From assembly GCF_900108115.1 (NCBI RefSeq), contig NZ_FTPU01000020.1, forward strand, positions 1 through 59,659: a stretch of DNA of 59,659 bases, given 5' to 3'. The notes beneath the pieces were generated by a model that saw nothing but the letters and a program-made list of their open reading frames with translations, was not told the DNA's origin and ran no database searches. This document shows positions 44,404-54,824 of the stretch, one piece after another; within the stretch, counting starts at the first letter, position 1, and every line of letters begins with the position of its first letter. The position numbers were made by a program, and so were the translations under genes. This stretch comes from Epilithonimonas bovis DSM 19482. GTDB taxonomy: Bacteria > Bacteroidota > Bacteroidia > Flavobacteriales > Weeksellaceae.

Positions 44404-45894
44404 ATGAAGATCCTTTCAGCGCCTCAAATCAAAGAATGCGACCAAACCACAATCAGAACCGGCATCTCATCCATCCAGCTGATGGAGAAAGCGGCTAATG
44501 CATGTGCATCGTGGATTGTCAATAATATGAAGAATATCAAAAAAGTACAGGTATTCTGCGGAAAAGGCAATAATGGCGGCGACGGGTTTGCAGTTGCACG
44601 CCTGTTGTATGAAAAAGCCATCGATGTAGAAGTTTATATAGACAGAGGTAAACAGGACTTTTCGGAAGATGCAAAAATTAATTATAAAAAAATAAGAAAG
44701 AACAGTGGTATTGTTTTCAAATATTTTTCTAAGTTTTTGCCGGATAATAATGAGAATTCCTTAATCATTGATGCGCTTTTCGGCTATGGTCTCAACAGAA
44801 ATCTCAGTGGCAGAGTCAAAGCGGTTGTTGATCAGCTGAATAGTTCCAGGCAGCCAAAACTGGCGATTGATATCCCTTCGGGTTTGTATGCTGATAAGAT
44901 GACAGACGACAATTCTACAGTTTTCAAAGCGGATATTACACTTACATTCCAGTTTTACAAGCGCAGTTTTATGCATCCAGAGACCGGGAGGTTTTGTGGC
45001 ACAATAGAATTGCTGGATATTGGCCTTGATCAACAGTTTATTGATGACGCTAAAACTGATTTTTTTGTAGCCGATAGGCAAATGATCCGTTCGATTTATA
45101 GACCAAGAGCGGATTTTAGCAACAAAGGCACTTTTGGTAAAAGCATATTGGTTGGCGGCAGTTATGGAAAAATGGGATCTGTGTTGATGTCTACTCTGGC
45201 AGCGCTCAGAACCGGTAGCGGATTAACCTTCACTATGGCTCCTGATTGCGGGTATGGCATTTTGCAGTCTCAGGTTCCTGAAGCTATGTTTGTTAACTCG
45301 GGCGACAATTATATTGATAAACTCGAGATTCAGGAAAAATCGGTTTATGGCATTGGGCCAGGCTTAGGGAAAGAAAAACTTACACAACAGGCGCTTTTTG
45401 ACTTTCTAAAATCGTATAAAAACCCGGTGGTATTAGATGCTGATGCGCTTAATATCTTAGCAGAAAGTAAAAAACAGAATTTAATTCCGGAAAATTCAGT
45501 TATAACACCACATCCATTGGAGTTTGGGCGCCTGTTTGGCAAAACCCACGATTCTTTTGAAAGGCTGGATCTGGCAAAGAAAAAAGCTAAAGAACACCAG
45601 ATTTTTATAGTTCTCAAAGATCATCATACGGCTGTTGTTACCCCGCAAGGACAAGTTTTTTATAATATTACGGGCAATTCCGGGATGGCAAAAGGTGGCA
45701 GCGGTGATGTGTTGACCGGTATTATAACATCATTGATTTCCCAAAAATACGAACCTGAAAGCGCATGTATTTTAGGTGTTTGGCTTCATGGGATGGCCGG
45801 AGATTTGGCTGCTGAACAATTCTCAAAAGAAGCGATGTTGCCAACAGACCTTATTCATAAAATAGCTGATGTTTTTAAATTGCTGTCTAAGTAA
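44404..45894 (+). CDS. nnr: bifunctional NAD(P)H-hydrate epimerase/dehydratase
   Basis: A 496-residue fusion of two NAD(P)H-repair enzymes. The N-terminal YjeF_N epimerase domain (about 1-215) includes FCGKGNNGGDGFAVARLL. The C-terminal ADP/ATP-dependent dehydratase domain (about 225-496) includes GSYGKMGSVLMSTLAALRTGSG, GPGLGKE, and the final NSGMAKGGSGDVLTGIITSL. Together they convert damaged NADHX and NADPHX back to NADH and NADPH. Confidence 0.95.
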   Translation: MKILSAPQIKECDQTTIRTGISSIQLMEKAANACASWIVNNMKNIKKVQVFCGKGNNGGDGFAVARLLYEKAIDVEVYIDRGKQDFSEDAKINYKKIRKNSGIVFKYFSKFLPDNNENSLIIDALFGYGLNRNLSGRVKAVVDQLNSSRQPKLAIDIPSGLYADKMTDDNSTVFKADITLTFQFYKRSFMHPETGRFCGTIELLDIGLDQQFIDDAKTDFFVADRQMIRSIYRPRADFSNKGTFGKSILVGGSYGKMGSVLMSTLAALRTGSGLTFTMAPDCGYGILQSQVPEAMFVNSGDNYIDKLEIQEKSVYGIGPGLGKEKLTQQALFDFLKSYKNPVVLDADALNILAESKKQNLIPENSVITPHPLEFGRLFGKTHDSFERLDLAKKKAKEHQIFIVLKDHHTAVVTPQGQVFYNITGNSGMAKGGSGDVLTGIITSLISQKYEPESACILGVWLHGMAGDLAAEQFSKEAMLPTDLIHKIADVFKLLSK

Positions 45895-46189
45895 TTGACT
45901 TGGGAATTTTTCTACTGAAGTTTTTAGAAGTTTCAGTTTGTCAGTTGCATTAAGATCTTTTTCTCAGCATTTTGGATATTAAATTACAAATCATTTTAAT
46001 GTAAAGATGGATTTGCTTATCATTATTGTATGATATTAAACATAAAGCAAAGGTTTCTTAATTAATAAAATATTGATTTGTAATCATTTGACTAAATCTA
46101 TGATATGATGCAAAAATGTTATTTGTCATATCGTTTTTTATAGAAATCAATAAGGGTAGTTTTAAATTTACAGTATAAAAATAAAAAAG

Positions 46190-47722
46190 ATGAAAGATTT
46201 CCAACAAGAAGTTAAGGAGAAATTCTATCTTCATTTCAATTTGGTTCCTGCGATATTATCGCTGGTAAGTTTTGTTCTCGTTTTGCTCATACCAAAGCCA
46301 GATGCTTTGTCTCAGAGTGCGTGGACGATGTTGGCAATTTTTGTCGCATCTATTGTTGCAATTATTGGGAAAGCTTCCAGCGTGGGTGTTGTTTCACTTT
46401 TCGGTATTGCTTTGGTTGCGATATTCAAGGCAACGGCTCCCCATTTAGATGCCAATGGCGCTGCACTTCCTGTAACCAGCAAAATGGCAATACAGGATGC
46501 GCTGGCAAGCTATTCTAACGAGCTGATCTGGCTCATTGTCATCGCTATAATGATTTCGCGCGGAATTATAAAAACCCGTTTGGGCGAGAGGCTTGGCTAT
46601 TATTTTATTTCTGTTTTTGGTAAAAAAACCTTAGGTATTGGCTATGCTTTAGCACTCTGCGAAACCTTGCTGGCGCCTCTTACACCTAGTAATACGGCAA
46701 GAGGAGGTGCTATAATCCATCCCATTATGAGATCTATCGCACTGGCTTTTAATTCTAAACCCGAAGATGGCACTCAGAATAGGATAGGGCGTTACCTGGC
46801 TTTGGTAAATTACCATGCGAATCCCATTTCTTCTGCCATGTTTTTAACTGCCACTGCGCCTAATCCTTTGGTCATGGAATATGTGAATAAGGTGGCGGGG
46901 ACTTCGCTCCATATTACCTGGAGTACGTGGGCGCTAACGATGCTTGTGCCGGGTTTGGTTGCAATGTTCCTAATGCCGCTGGTCATATTCTTCCTTGCAA
47001 AACCAGAGGTTACCGAAACGCCTAACGCCACATCCTTCGCGAAAGACAAAATTAAAGAACTTGGGCCTCTATCACTTAATGAAAAATTAATGTTAGGCAT
47101 TTTTGCATTGCTTCTCATACTTTGGGCAGATGTGCCGGCCATGTTATTTGGTGATATGTTTATAGTTAATCCTACAACTACAGCAATAATTGGATTATTC
47201 TTACTCATAATAACCGGGATCCTGGACTGGGACGAAATCCTTGGACAAAAAAGTGCCTGGGACACCCTTTTCTGGTTTGGTGCGCTGGTGATGATGGCCG
47301 ATCAGCTGAATAAACACGGGATTATAAGCTGGTTTTCAGATAACTTTCAGGTTTGGTTGTTGAGTATGCATCTGGGAAGTTTGCTTGTTTTTGCAATATT
47401 GGTTTGCGTCTTCTTCTATTCGCATTACTTTTTTGCCAGTACTACGGCACATATCTCTGCGATGATGCTTGCCTTTCTTATTGTCGGATCGCAGACCATA
47501 GAACCTGGTTTGAGAGTGCCTTTTTACCTAATGATGATGGCGGCCGGATCTCTCATGATGTGCCTTACGCATTACGCCACAGGTACTTCGCCAATTATTT
47601 TTGGTAGTGGTTATGTGACGATGGGCAGTTGGTGGGGCATCGGTTTTGTAATGAGTATCGTTAATCTGATTGTCTTCGCTGTTGTTGGAGCTGTGTGGTG
47701 GAAAATTTTAGGTCTTTATTGA
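46190..47722 (+). CDS. DASS-family anion transporter (CitT-like)
   Basis: A 510-residue secondary transporter of the divalent anion:sodium symporter (DASS/SLC13) family. It has about 12 hydrophobic segments and the family-type motifs APLTPSNTARGGAIIHPIMRS and AMFLTATAPNPL. These carry dicarboxylates or citrate, either in exchange or with Na+. The exact substrate is unknown. It is an isolated gene with no metabolic partner beside it. Confidence 0.9.
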   Translation: MKDFQQEVKEKFYLHFNLVPAILSLVSFVLVLLIPKPDALSQSAWTMLAIFVASIVAIIGKASSVGVVSLFGIALVAIFKATAPHLDANGAALPVTSKMAIQDALASYSNELIWLIVIAIMISRGIIKTRLGERLGYYFISVFGKKTLGIGYALALCETLLAPLTPSNTARGGAIIHPIMRSIALAFNSKPEDGTQNRIGRYLALVNYHANPISSAMFLTATAPNPLVMEYVNKVAGTSLHITWSTWALTMLVPGLVAMFLMPLVIFFLAKPEVTETPNATSFAKDKIKELGPLSLNEKLMLGIFALLLILWADVPAMLFGDMFIVNPTTTAIIGLFLLIITGILDWDEILGQKSAWDTLFWFGALVMMADQLNKHGIISWFSDNFQVWLLSMHLGSLLVFAILVCVFFYSHYFFASTTAHISAMMLAFLIVGSQTIEPGLRVPFYLMMMAAGSLMMCLTHYATGTSPIIFGSGYVTMGSWWGIGFVMSIVNLIVFAVVGAVWWKILGLY

Positions 47723-47754
47723 TGTAAAAAAGCAAATGATTTGATTGTCAGTTA

Positions 47755-47790
47755 ACAAAAGTTCTGAAATTAATTTATCAGAACTTTTGT
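47755..47790. terminator. terminator between convergent genes
   Basis: ACAAAAGTTCTGA (47755-47767) and TCAGAACTTTTGT (47778-47790) form a 13-bp perfect stem. T-rich tails are modest on both strands. Confidence 0.75.
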
Positions 47791-47849
47791 CTTAATATAT
47801 TTGAGTAAAATCACGTCGCTTAGTCATCTTTTTCATGTTTTTTTCAGGC

Positions 47850-48848
47850 TTATGATTTCGAAGTCTTTAGCTTAGATTTTAACATATAAAGTACACCGAC
47901 TTCGGTTTCTGACAAATTTTCATTTTTTTTCAGGAGTTTTTTGATCTCCTTTTGGAAGTAATGGATGGTATGTCCGTTTTTATAATGCTCAAAAATTCTC
48001 GGATCTATGTAAGAATCGCGTGCTACAGAAGGCGTATTGCCCAACTTTTCAGAAACTGCAACTATGGCGTTTCGGACCCTGATTTTTAATTCTTTTTGCT
48101 GTTTTTTTTCGCAAATTCCCAATTCGTCCAATATGCCGGCTGCGATCATGGTTCCTGCCCAGGTCCGGAAATCTTTGGCCGAGAATTCTTCTCCCATTAC
48201 CTCTTTTATATATTGGTTGAGATCCTGACTTTCTACAAAAATCAATGCATCGTTTTCATCATAATATTTAAAAAGCCTGTAACCGGGCAGTGCTTCCAAC
48301 TGTTTGATGACCTTTGATAATTTTGAATTGATAACGTGTTTTTCCTGGAATTTTCCTGATTTCCCTTTATAAGAAAATATCATCTCATCACCTTCTATGG
48401 TGAGGTGTTTTTTTCGGATGGTGGTGAGACCATAACTTTTGTTCTGCTGAGTATATTTTGGACTTCCAGGGCGAAAGTAGGCGGAATCCAGAAGCCTTAC
48501 CATGGCGGCCAGCACTTTTTCCCGGGACATCTTTTTCTTTCGCAGGTGTTGTCCGGTTACCCGTCGCATATGCTCGAGATTTTCTGCAAAATGAAGGATC
48601 CGGTCAAATTTGTCGGCATCTTTTCTGGCCCTGAATCTTGGATTATAAATATATTGTTTTCGCCCTTTCTGGTCCCGTCCGTAAGCTAAAATCTTTGCGC
48701 GTTTGTTGGTCGTGATTTCCACATCTTTCCAGGCAGGTGGTATCACAAGGGATTTGATATAGTCTATTGTTTCGGGATCTTTTAGGCGATCTTTGTTTTT
48801 ATCAAGGTAAACAAAATTTTTTCCGGAAGCTCTTCTGGTAATTTTCAT
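47850..48848 (-). CDS. DNA topoisomerase IB
   Basis: A 332-residue poxvirus/bacterial-type topoisomerase IB. The tyrosine-recombinase-like active site is complete: Arg145 (YGLTTIRKKH), Lys168-region FQEKHV, Arg228 (DFRTWAGT) and the nucleophile Tyr280 in TPSVARDSYIDP. It relaxes supercoils by nicking one strand through a 3'-phosphotyrosine. This enzyme is patchily distributed among bacteria. It is monocistronic and faces the DASS transporter gene. Confidence 0.93.
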   Translation of the reverse strand: MKITRRASGKNFVYLDKNKDRLKDPETIDYIKSLVIPPAWKDVEITTNKRAKILAYGRDQKGRKQYIYNPRFRARKDADKFDRILHFAENLEHMRRVTGQHLRKKKMSREKVLAAMVRLLDSAYFRPGSPKYTQQNKSYGLTTIRKKHLTIEGDEMIFSYKGKSGKFQEKHVINSKLSKVIKQLEALPGYRLFKYYDENDALIFVESQDLNQYIKEVMGEEFSAKDFRTWAGTMIAAGILDELGICEKKQQKELKIRVRNAIVAVSEKLGNTPSVARDSYIDPRIFEHYKNGHTIHYFQKEIKKLLKKNENLSETEVGVLYMLKSKLKTSKS

Positions 48849-49140
48849 AGTTAGTTTACTTATTTTTAGTGGTCATGCGTAATCGCCTAATTTCCATCTG
48901 TCTTGACTCTTCTTTTCTCTACTTTTAATCAGAGTTCGATGATTTATCAATTGGATTTTCAAATCCCGGCAAATTAATAAGACGAATGTAAACTGGCTAA
49001 ACAAGAAAAATGCCGATTTAGAATTTACTTCCCGGCTGCAATTCAGAAAAGGAATTAGCCATCATGTTTTTATGATTTTATTAACAGTGGACAGCACGGC
49101 TTTTTGTACGAAAATTTCTATTTTAGCAAAAATTTTTTGG

Positions 49141-50040
49141 ATGCCAAAGACCGTTGACGACTTTAATAAAAGCAGATTAAGATCCAGTAACATTACTGTA
49201 GTCATCAGTATTTCACTGGTTTTGTTCCTTGTAGGACTTTTTGGATTGATATTAATTAATGCTCAGAAATATTCGGACTATATCAAGGAGCAATTGGTAG
49301 TAGAAGCTTATTTTGATGAATATCTTGATCCGCGTGATTCTGCCAAGACACTTAAGTTTCAGGAGGAAACATTTGCAAAAATCAAAGAGCAGAATTATGT
49401 AAAACAAGCGAGGTACATCTCAAAACAGCAGGCCACTGTATTAGCCAAAAAGCAATTGGGAATTGATGCCAATGCACTGTTTGAGGAAGATATTTTCCCG
49501 GCATCGGTAGAAGTTACACTTAAGCCAGAGTTTGTAGATCCAGCGAAAATAGATGGGGTGGTAAGCCAGCTTAAGGCCATACCCGGCGTAAAAGATGTGG
49601 CTAACGACAACCAGCTAACCATTGATGTTTATAATAATCTGAACAGGATTCTTACCTGGATTCTAGCATTTTCCATATTATTCCTGATAGTAGCTATTGT
49701 ATTGATAAACAATTCTATACGGCTCAAGATTTTCTCCAAAAGATTTATTATCAAAACCATGCAGCTTGTGGGTGCCAAGCGGCGTTTTATCCTCAAACCT
49801 TTTATCAAAGAGGCTCTGATATTAGGATTAATCGGTGCATTTATAGGGCTTGCAGCTTTGGGAGGCGTTTGGTATTATTTTACAAGCCAGATCGGGACAC
49901 CATTTGTACAGGATACCAACCAGTATATTGTTTTGATTTTCATAATTTTATTTGTGGGTATTTTTATTACCGTTGCAAGTACTATCTTTGCAACCTGGAG
50001 ATTCTTACGCAGCAATGTAGATGACCTGTATTATTCTTAA
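49141..50040 (+). CDS. ftsX: cell-division protein FtsX
   Basis: A 299-residue FtsX-type permease, which with the ATPase FtsE controls peptidoglycan hydrolases at the division site. TM1 is near residues 20-42, then comes an extracytoplasmic domain (about 45-170), and three C-terminal TM segments (about 178-200, 228-250 and 268-290). MQLVGAKRRFILKPFIKEALILGLIGA is the family signature. I use ATG 49141 (MPKTVDDFNKS); a longer frame to 49072 has no conserved residues. The tandem ftsX-DUF3098-uppP-truB order is recalled from other flavobacteria. ftsE is not adjacent. Confidence 0.92.
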   Translation: MPKTVDDFNKSRLRSSNITVVISISLVLFLVGLFGLILINAQKYSDYIKEQLVVEAYFDEYLDPRDSAKTLKFQEETFAKIKEQNYVKQARYISKQQATVLAKKQLGIDANALFEEDIFPASVEVTLKPEFVDPAKIDGVVSQLKAIPGVKDVANDNQLTIDVYNNLNRILTWILAFSILFLIVAIVLINNSIRLKIFSKRFIIKTMQLVGAKRRFILKPFIKEALILGLIGAFIGLAALGGVWYYFTSQIGTPFVQDTNQYIVLIFIILFVGIFITVASTIFATWRFLRSNVDDLYYS

Positions 50041-50042
50041 TA

Positions 50043-50351
50043 ATGGCAAAAAAGACAACAAATAAATTTTCTGCAGATCAGTTTGGCAAGCCCACAAAGA
50101 CTGAAGAAAAAAAAGCATTTTATTTTGGGAACAAAAACTTTAAGCTGATGCTCATTGGATTGGGTTTGATCCTGTTGGGTTTTGTTCTCATGATGGGTTC
50201 AGACGCTAACACTACGCCTGATGGTAAATTTGATCCTAATTATTGGAATGAAGCTATTTTCTCCTTCAGAAGAATCAGATTAGCACCAATTCTTGTGATT
50301 GCCGGTTTTATAATCCAGGTAGTTGCAATTCTAAAAAGAAACAAAGATTAA
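50043..50351 (+). CDS. DUF3098 membrane protein
   Basis: A 102-residue protein with two hydrophobic segments (about 34-52 and 78-94) separated by a short loop. It is a DUF3098-family protein found almost only in Bacteroidota. It starts two bases after ftsX and is followed by a terminator, suggesting an ftsX-DUF3098 transcription unit. Confidence 0.85.
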   Translation: MAKKTTNKFSADQFGKPTKTEEKKAFYFGNKNFKLMLIGLGLILLGFVLMMGSDANTTPDGKFDPNYWNEAIFSFRRIRLAPILVIAGFIIQVVAILKRNKD

Positions 50352-50373
50352 TCTTATAAAAATACTATAAAAG

Positions 50374-50405
50374 CTTTGTCCTGATCATTCGGGACAAAGT
50401 TTTTT
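50374..50405 (+). terminator. terminator of the ftsX-DUF3098 unit
   Basis: CTTTGTCC (50374-50381) pairs with GGACAAAG (50392-50399), followed by six Ts. Confidence 0.85.
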
Positions 50406-50426
50406 ATTCATAAAAACACCTCAATT

Positions 50427-51245
50427 ATGGATTTGATCAAAGCGATAATTATCGCCATCGTAGAAGGTCTTACAGAATATTTACCTATCTCATCCACCGC
50501 TCACATGGGCTTCACAGCCAGCCTGATGGGACTCGAAGAAACCGAATTTCTCAAGATGTTTCAGGTTTCTATTCAGTTTGGAGCCATACTATCTGTGGTG
50601 GTTGCTTACTGGAAAAAATTCTTCGACTTCAGTAATTTTCAGTTTTACATCAAGCTTGCTTTTGCGGTGCTTCCGGCGTTGATTATCGGTTTCTTTCTGG
50701 ATGATAAAATCGAAGCGGTTCTTGGGAATCAGATTGCCATTTCGTCCGTTTTGGTTCTTGGCGGGATTGTCCTTCTTTTTGCGGATAATTGGTTTAAGAA
50801 TCCTGTGATCCATGACGAAAAAGAAATTACAATAAAAAAAGCCATAACCATAGGATTTTGGCAATGTTTGGCCATGATGCCCGGAACGAGTAGGAGTGCT
50901 GCATCCATCATTGGTGGTATGACCCAGGGATTATCCCGAAAAGCCGCCGCCGAGTTTTCATTTTTCCTGGCCGTGCCTACCATGTTAGCCGTTACGCTTT
51001 ATTCTGTTTTTGTGAAAACGTGGGGAAAAGAAACGCCCAACCCACAAAAGGGATACGAAATGATTTTGGCTTCACAGGATCATATCCTTATTTTTATAGT
51101 AGGAAATTTGGTTGCTTTTATAGTAGCTTGGATAGCCATTAAATCGTTCATTGCTTTGCTTAACAAGTATGGCTTCCGGCCTTGGGGCTGGTACCGTATT
51201 TTCGTAGGTTTGGCTTTGCTCATCTATTTTTATTGGTTCAAATAA
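50427..51245 (+). CDS. uppP: undecaprenyl-diphosphatase UppP (BacA)
   Basis: A 272-residue polytopic membrane enzyme that recycles the lipid carrier undecaprenyl diphosphate for cell-wall synthesis and confers bacitracin resistance. The active-site motifs are EGLTEYLPISSTAH (residues 13-26) and PGTSRSAASIIGG (about 153-165). Length and about eight TM segments are as expected. Confidence 0.96.
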   Translation: MDLIKAIIIAIVEGLTEYLPISSTAHMGFTASLMGLEETEFLKMFQVSIQFGAILSVVVAYWKKFFDFSNFQFYIKLAFAVLPALIIGFFLDDKIEAVLGNQIAISSVLVLGGIVLLFADNWFKNPVIHDEKEITIKKAITIGFWQCLAMMPGTSRSAASIIGGMTQGLSRKAAAEFSFFLAVPTMLAVTLYSVFVKTWGKETPNPQKGYEMILASQDHILIFIVGNLVAFIVAWIAIKSFIALLNKYGFRPWGWYRIFVGLALLIYFYWFK

Positions 51246-51267
51246 AATTAATTGGACAGCATTTTCG

Positions 51268-51330
51268 GCCTTCGTTTATCCTGAGCTTGTCGAAGGGTTC
51301 CCGCTTTGTTACAAGTGAGGCCGGGCTACG
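51268..51330. repeat. interspersed repeat fragment
   Basis: TTCGTTTATCCTGAGCTTGTCGAAGGG is part of a repeat element of the kind scattered through flavobacterial genomes; here it fills the uppP-truB gap. Assigned from memory, with no second full copy in the window. Confidence 0.4.
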
Positions 51331-51393
51331 ATAGATTCTAAATTTTATAATTAAAGAAAAAAAATATAACTCTCAAACATTACAACTCAAAAA

Positions 51394-52098
51394 GTGACAG
51401 CAGAAGATTTACAATCAGGATATGTTTTTTTACTGGATAAACCTCTGGATTGGACCAGTTTTCAGGCTGTTAATAAGTTGAAGTATAAGCTTAAAAGAGA
51501 GTTTAGAGAACTTCCTAAAAAATTTAAAATTGGTCATGCCGGAACTCTGGATCCAAGAGCAACAGGGCTTTTGATTGTTTGCACAGGAAAATTCACAAAG
51601 AAGATTCCAGAGATTCAGGATGCGCCAAAAGAATATTGGACAGAGATAAAAATTGGCGTTCAAACCGAATCTTATGACACCGAAAAACCCGAAATGCTGC
51701 CAACCGATTTTTCTCATATTACCGAAGATCAAATACACCAGGCTTTAGATAAATTCCTTGGAGAGATTGATCAGAAGCCGCCTATTTTCTCAGCGATAAA
51801 AATTGATGGGAATCGCGCTTATGACCTAGCCAGAAAAGGTGAAGAAGTTGAGATGAAAACCCGGAAAACCACCATTCATTATATCAATGATATTGAAATT
51901 AATCTGCCATTTATTTCTTTCACGGTTGGATGCTCAAAAGGGACTTATATCCGCAGTCTGGCGCACGATATTGGCCAGGAATTAGGCGTTGGTGCTTATC
52001 TGACCCAACTCAGGCGAACAAAAATTGGAGATTACCGCGTAGAAAATGCCACGCAGGATTATCTTGATAATGATTATCATTTTTCAGAAAACTTATAG
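51394..52098 (+). CDS. truB: tRNA pseudouridine(55) synthase TruB
   Basis: A 234-residue pseudouridine synthase that modifies U55 in the T loop of tRNAs. The catalytic Asp53 lies in GHAGTLDPRATG. Other family segments are PPIFSAIKIDGNRAYDLARKGE and GTYIRSLAHDIG. The start is a GTG (51394), since no suitable in-frame ATG exists upstream and the conserved start FLLDKP follows closely. The next gene begins three bases after its stop. Confidence 0.93.
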   Translation: MTAEDLQSGYVFLLDKPLDWTSFQAVNKLKYKLKREFRELPKKFKIGHAGTLDPRATGLLIVCTGKFTKKIPEIQDAPKEYWTEIKIGVQTESYDTEKPEMLPTDFSHITEDQIHQALDKFLGEIDQKPPIFSAIKIDGNRAYDLARKGEEVEMKTRKTTIHYINDIEINLPFISFTVGCSKGTYIRSLAHDIGQELGVGAYLTQLRRTKIGDYRVENATQDYLDNDYHFSENL

Positions 52099-52101
52099 GG
52101 G

Positions 52102-52689
52102 ATGAAGCATTTTTTACTCTTTATGACGTTGATTGGTATTACAAATACTTTTGCCCAGGAGACGGCGAAAAGTAAGACGATGGGATTTTACATCAGTCCT
52201 AATGTGCAAGTGGGTTATAATTTGGGAAATTCGATAAAAGACAGCCAGCATAAAAATGATGCTTATTATCAGCAATACGTAAGTCCTTACCTTCCCAATG
52301 ATTTTACTTATGGTTTGGGAGTGGTAGGAGGTTATCATATATTACCATTTTTTGCTTTGGGAACAGGGTTGAGGTATAATTTTATTGCCAATAACCAGCA
52401 CCTTCTCAATTGGGTTGTACAACCTAAGTTTTTTTTCGGGAACAATGATGACAAAGGTTTTTTGGAACTGGAATATGGTACGCAGATCAATCATTCTAAT
52501 GTTAATAATACCAATTTTTACGGACTGAAAATTGGCTATTTGGAGTCTTTTTCCAAAAGACTCAACAGCGATATCTCGTTTTTTATCTATAGCCAGAATT
52601 ATGATAAATCAGGTGCTGTTTTTATAGGTGTTTCTTTTGGCGCAACAATTTTTACTAACAAAAATTATACGGTTTACGGCAAAGATTAA
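52102..52689 (+). CDS. exported outer-membrane beta-barrel-like protein
   Basis: A 195-residue protein with a signal peptide (about 1-18, ending TFAQ). The mature part alternates aromatic and hydrophobic residues (YNLGN..., [18 protein letters not shown]), fitting a small outer-membrane beta-barrel. The function is unknown. It is tightly packed between truB and the pseudouridine synthase gene, overlapping the latter's start by one base. Confidence 0.75.
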   Translation: MKHFLLFMTLIGITNTFAQETAKSKTMGFYISPNVQVGYNLGNSIKDSQHKNDAYYQQYVSPYLPNDFTYGLGVVGGYHILPFFALGTGLRYNFIANNQHLLNWVVQPKFFFGNNDDKGFLELEYGTQINHSNVNNTNFYGLKIGYLESFSKRLNSDISFFIYSQNYDKSGAVFIGVSFGATIFTNKNYTVYGKD

Positions 52690-53411
52690 TGGAAAAAATA
52701 AGAATTAACAAATACCTTTCCGAAGTAGGCTATTGCTCCAGAAGGGCTGCTGACAAACTTTTGGAAGAAGGAAGGATTACGATTAATGGGAAAATCCCGG
52801 AATTGGGAACCAAAGTTTCTGATGAGGACGAAATCTTTGTTGACGGAAAGTCCATCAAAAAAACAGAACAGGATTTTGTTTATATCGCTTTTAATAAACC
52901 TGTCGGTATTGTCTGCACCACAGATACCAAACGAGAAAAGAATAATATTGTAGATTATATCAATCATCCTAAGAGGATTTTCCCCATCGGGCGGCTGGAT
53001 AAACCAAGTGAAGGCTTGATTTTATTGACTTCTGATGGCGATATCGTCAATAAAATCCTCAGAGCAAGAAACAACCACGAGAAAGAATATCTTGTAAGAG
53101 TTGACAAACCGATTACTGAAAAATTCCTGGATAAGATGAGAAATGGCGTGCCAATTCTGGATACCGTTACAAAAAAATGTGAGGTAGAAAAAATAGATAC
53201 TATGACGTTCCGCATTGTTTTGACGCAAGGTCTCAACCGTCAGATCAGAAGAATGTGTGAATATCTCGGTTATGAAGTCAAAAAACTGAAACGTATCAGG
53301 ATTATGAATATCAAACTCGATATGCCGGTTGGCAAATGGCGGGATTTAACCGATGAAGAGATGCACGAATTAAATACGTTATTATCTGATTCCAGCAAAA
53401 CTTTTGATTAA
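52689..53411 (+). CDS. 23S rRNA pseudouridine synthase, RluF-like
   Basis: A 240-residue RsuA/RluB/E/F-family enzyme. An N-terminal S4 RNA-binding domain ([27 protein letters not shown]) precedes the catalytic domain with [10 protein letters not shown] (Asp104). The C-terminal [11 protein letters not shown] resembles RluF, which makes pseudouridine 2604 in 23S rRNA. The RluF assignment rather than RluB or RsuA is by sequence resemblance. It is in an operon with truB and the beta-barrel gene. Confidence 0.85.
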   Translation: MEKIRINKYLSEVGYCSRRAADKLLEEGRITINGKIPELGTKVSDEDEIFVDGKSIKKTEQDFVYIAFNKPVGIVCTTDTKREKNNIVDYINHPKRIFPIGRLDKPSEGLILLTSDGDIVNKILRARNNHEKEYLVRVDKPITEKFLDKMRNGVPILDTVTKKCEVEKIDTMTFRIVLTQGLNRQIRRMCEYLGYEVKKLKRIRIMNIKLDMPVGKWRDLTDEEMHELNTLLSDSSKTFD

Positions 53412-53425
53412 ATTCAGAATATTTA

Positions 53426-54757
53426 TCACCTATCATTGATAGTATAAAGCCGCATCCTTTCTTCGTATTCGGGTTTTAGTTTTAGGAATTTCCAGATTTT
53501 CCGGTCATCCGGATTGGTGATCCTGTAATAGATGATTTTATCCGCCGAGTACCGGAAATAGGGATGTCTTTTCAGCCATTCTTCAGGGGCATCTTTCAGA
53601 GCGTATCTTGTAACAGTTGCATTGTTGAGTTTGGCCACAAAAATGAGCTTTTCTCCCGTAGCGCGGTCAATGTCATAGGTTTCCAATAGCTGTTGCTTGT
53701 TGATAAAACCGCCCAGTTTTTTGCGGAAAGAAAGTATCATCGCAGCGTCTTTCTCGGTAAAACCAAATTCCTTTAGCTGCCGGAAATTAATCTGATTAAG
53801 ATCAACTGTCGCAAAGTCTGTTTTCTCCTGAAGTGCCAATTTTTCATCTTTGCCTTTTGCCGATACAGACAGTTTAATCCAAGGTTTCATCTCTTCAAAT
53901 TTATCTGCAGAGATCACAAAACATTTCTGGATATCTTCCAAGGATTTGAAGCTGCCTCTTAGGTTTTTGTCGCGGTAATTGACGATGACATTGGCTTGCT
54001 TTTCCGTAAAACCTAAAGCTTGCCATTGGTCGGCGTTCAGTTCATTGGGATCAAAATAATTTTTGATTTTTATCGGTTCTTTTTCTTTTTGTTTTGGGAA
54101 GCGATTGACATAATTTTCCGGTGTTTTCTCCTGTAAAATCAAAAACGGAGACAATTGCGAAAACTGGACATCATTAATAATAAAGCATTCCTTAAGCTTT
54201 TCTTTGCTTATAAAACTGCCACCAAGGTAATTTTTGTATTTTAAAATTGCTGCAGCCTGCTTCTCAGAAAACCCTAAGTTTTCCCAGTCTTTTTGCGATA
54301 GCAAATCTGGATTGAATTTCCCTTTGATATTCAGCTTTTTCTTTTCAAATGGTCTAGAATCGAAAGATTTATTTTTGAACCCAAGATTGGTTTCCGGCAG
54401 AATAATGTACTTTTCCAGGGATAGGTATTTCTCTTCAGAAATTGCATAACACTTTTTGAATTGCGCTTTCGATTTAAAATTTCCGCCTACGATATCTTTA
54501 TATTTCAAAATTGTCTTGATCTGCCGGTCTGTAAAGCCCAGATTTTTCCATTGTTTTTCGTCAAGATCGTTGGGGTTAAAATCGATAAGCGTAATCTCTG
54601 GTGTAACGGCGGCGATAAAATGGATGTCAGGCGTTTCGTAGACCTGATTTTTCCTGTAAACAGAGAAAAAAAGTTGGCTGGCTAAAATCATGATTCCGAA
54701 AATAGCAAGGCTTATAAGCTGCCTTTTCCGGATCTGGAAAGGTAATTTTGGTTTCAT
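53426..54757 (-). CDS. membrane-anchored protein with repeated helix-hairpin-helix domains
   Basis: A 443-residue protein with one N-terminal TM (about 12-32). The rest holds four to five ComEA-like helix-hairpin-helix modules (from about 58, 150, 240 and 320). Each follows the pattern F(N/D)PNxLxxxxWxxLGFxxKQAxxILxYK...GG-FxSKxxLKxCF. HhH motifs bind DNA nonspecifically. A role in DNA handling at the membrane, for example uptake, is possible but not shown. It lies 14 bp from the convergent RluF-like gene. Confidence 0.78.
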   Translation of the reverse strand: MKPKLPFQIRKRQLISLAIFGIMILASQLFFSVYRKNQVYETPDIHFIAAVTPEITLIDFNPNDLDEKQWKNLGFTDRQIKTILKYKDIVGGNFKSKAQFKKCYAISEEKYLSLEKYIILPETNLGFKNKSFDSRPFEKKKLNIKGKFNPDLLSQKDWENLGFSEKQAAAILKYKNYLGGSFISKEKLKECFIINDVQFSQLSPFLILQEKTPENYVNRFPKQKEKEPIKIKNYFDPNELNADQWQALGFTEKQANVIVNYRDKNLRGSFKSLEDIQKCFVISADKFEEMKPWIKLSVSAKGKDEKLALQEKTDFATVDLNQINFRQLKEFGFTEKDAAMILSFRKKLGGFINKQQLLETYDIDRATGEKLIFVAKLNNATVTRYALKDAPEEWLKRHPYFRYSADKIIYYRITNPDDRKIWKFLKLKPEYEERMRLYTINDR

Positions 54758-54824
54758 TTGGAGGTGTGTTTACTCCAAAATTAGGAATTTAAAATCAATA
54801 ATTATTACGGTAAACCGTAAACAG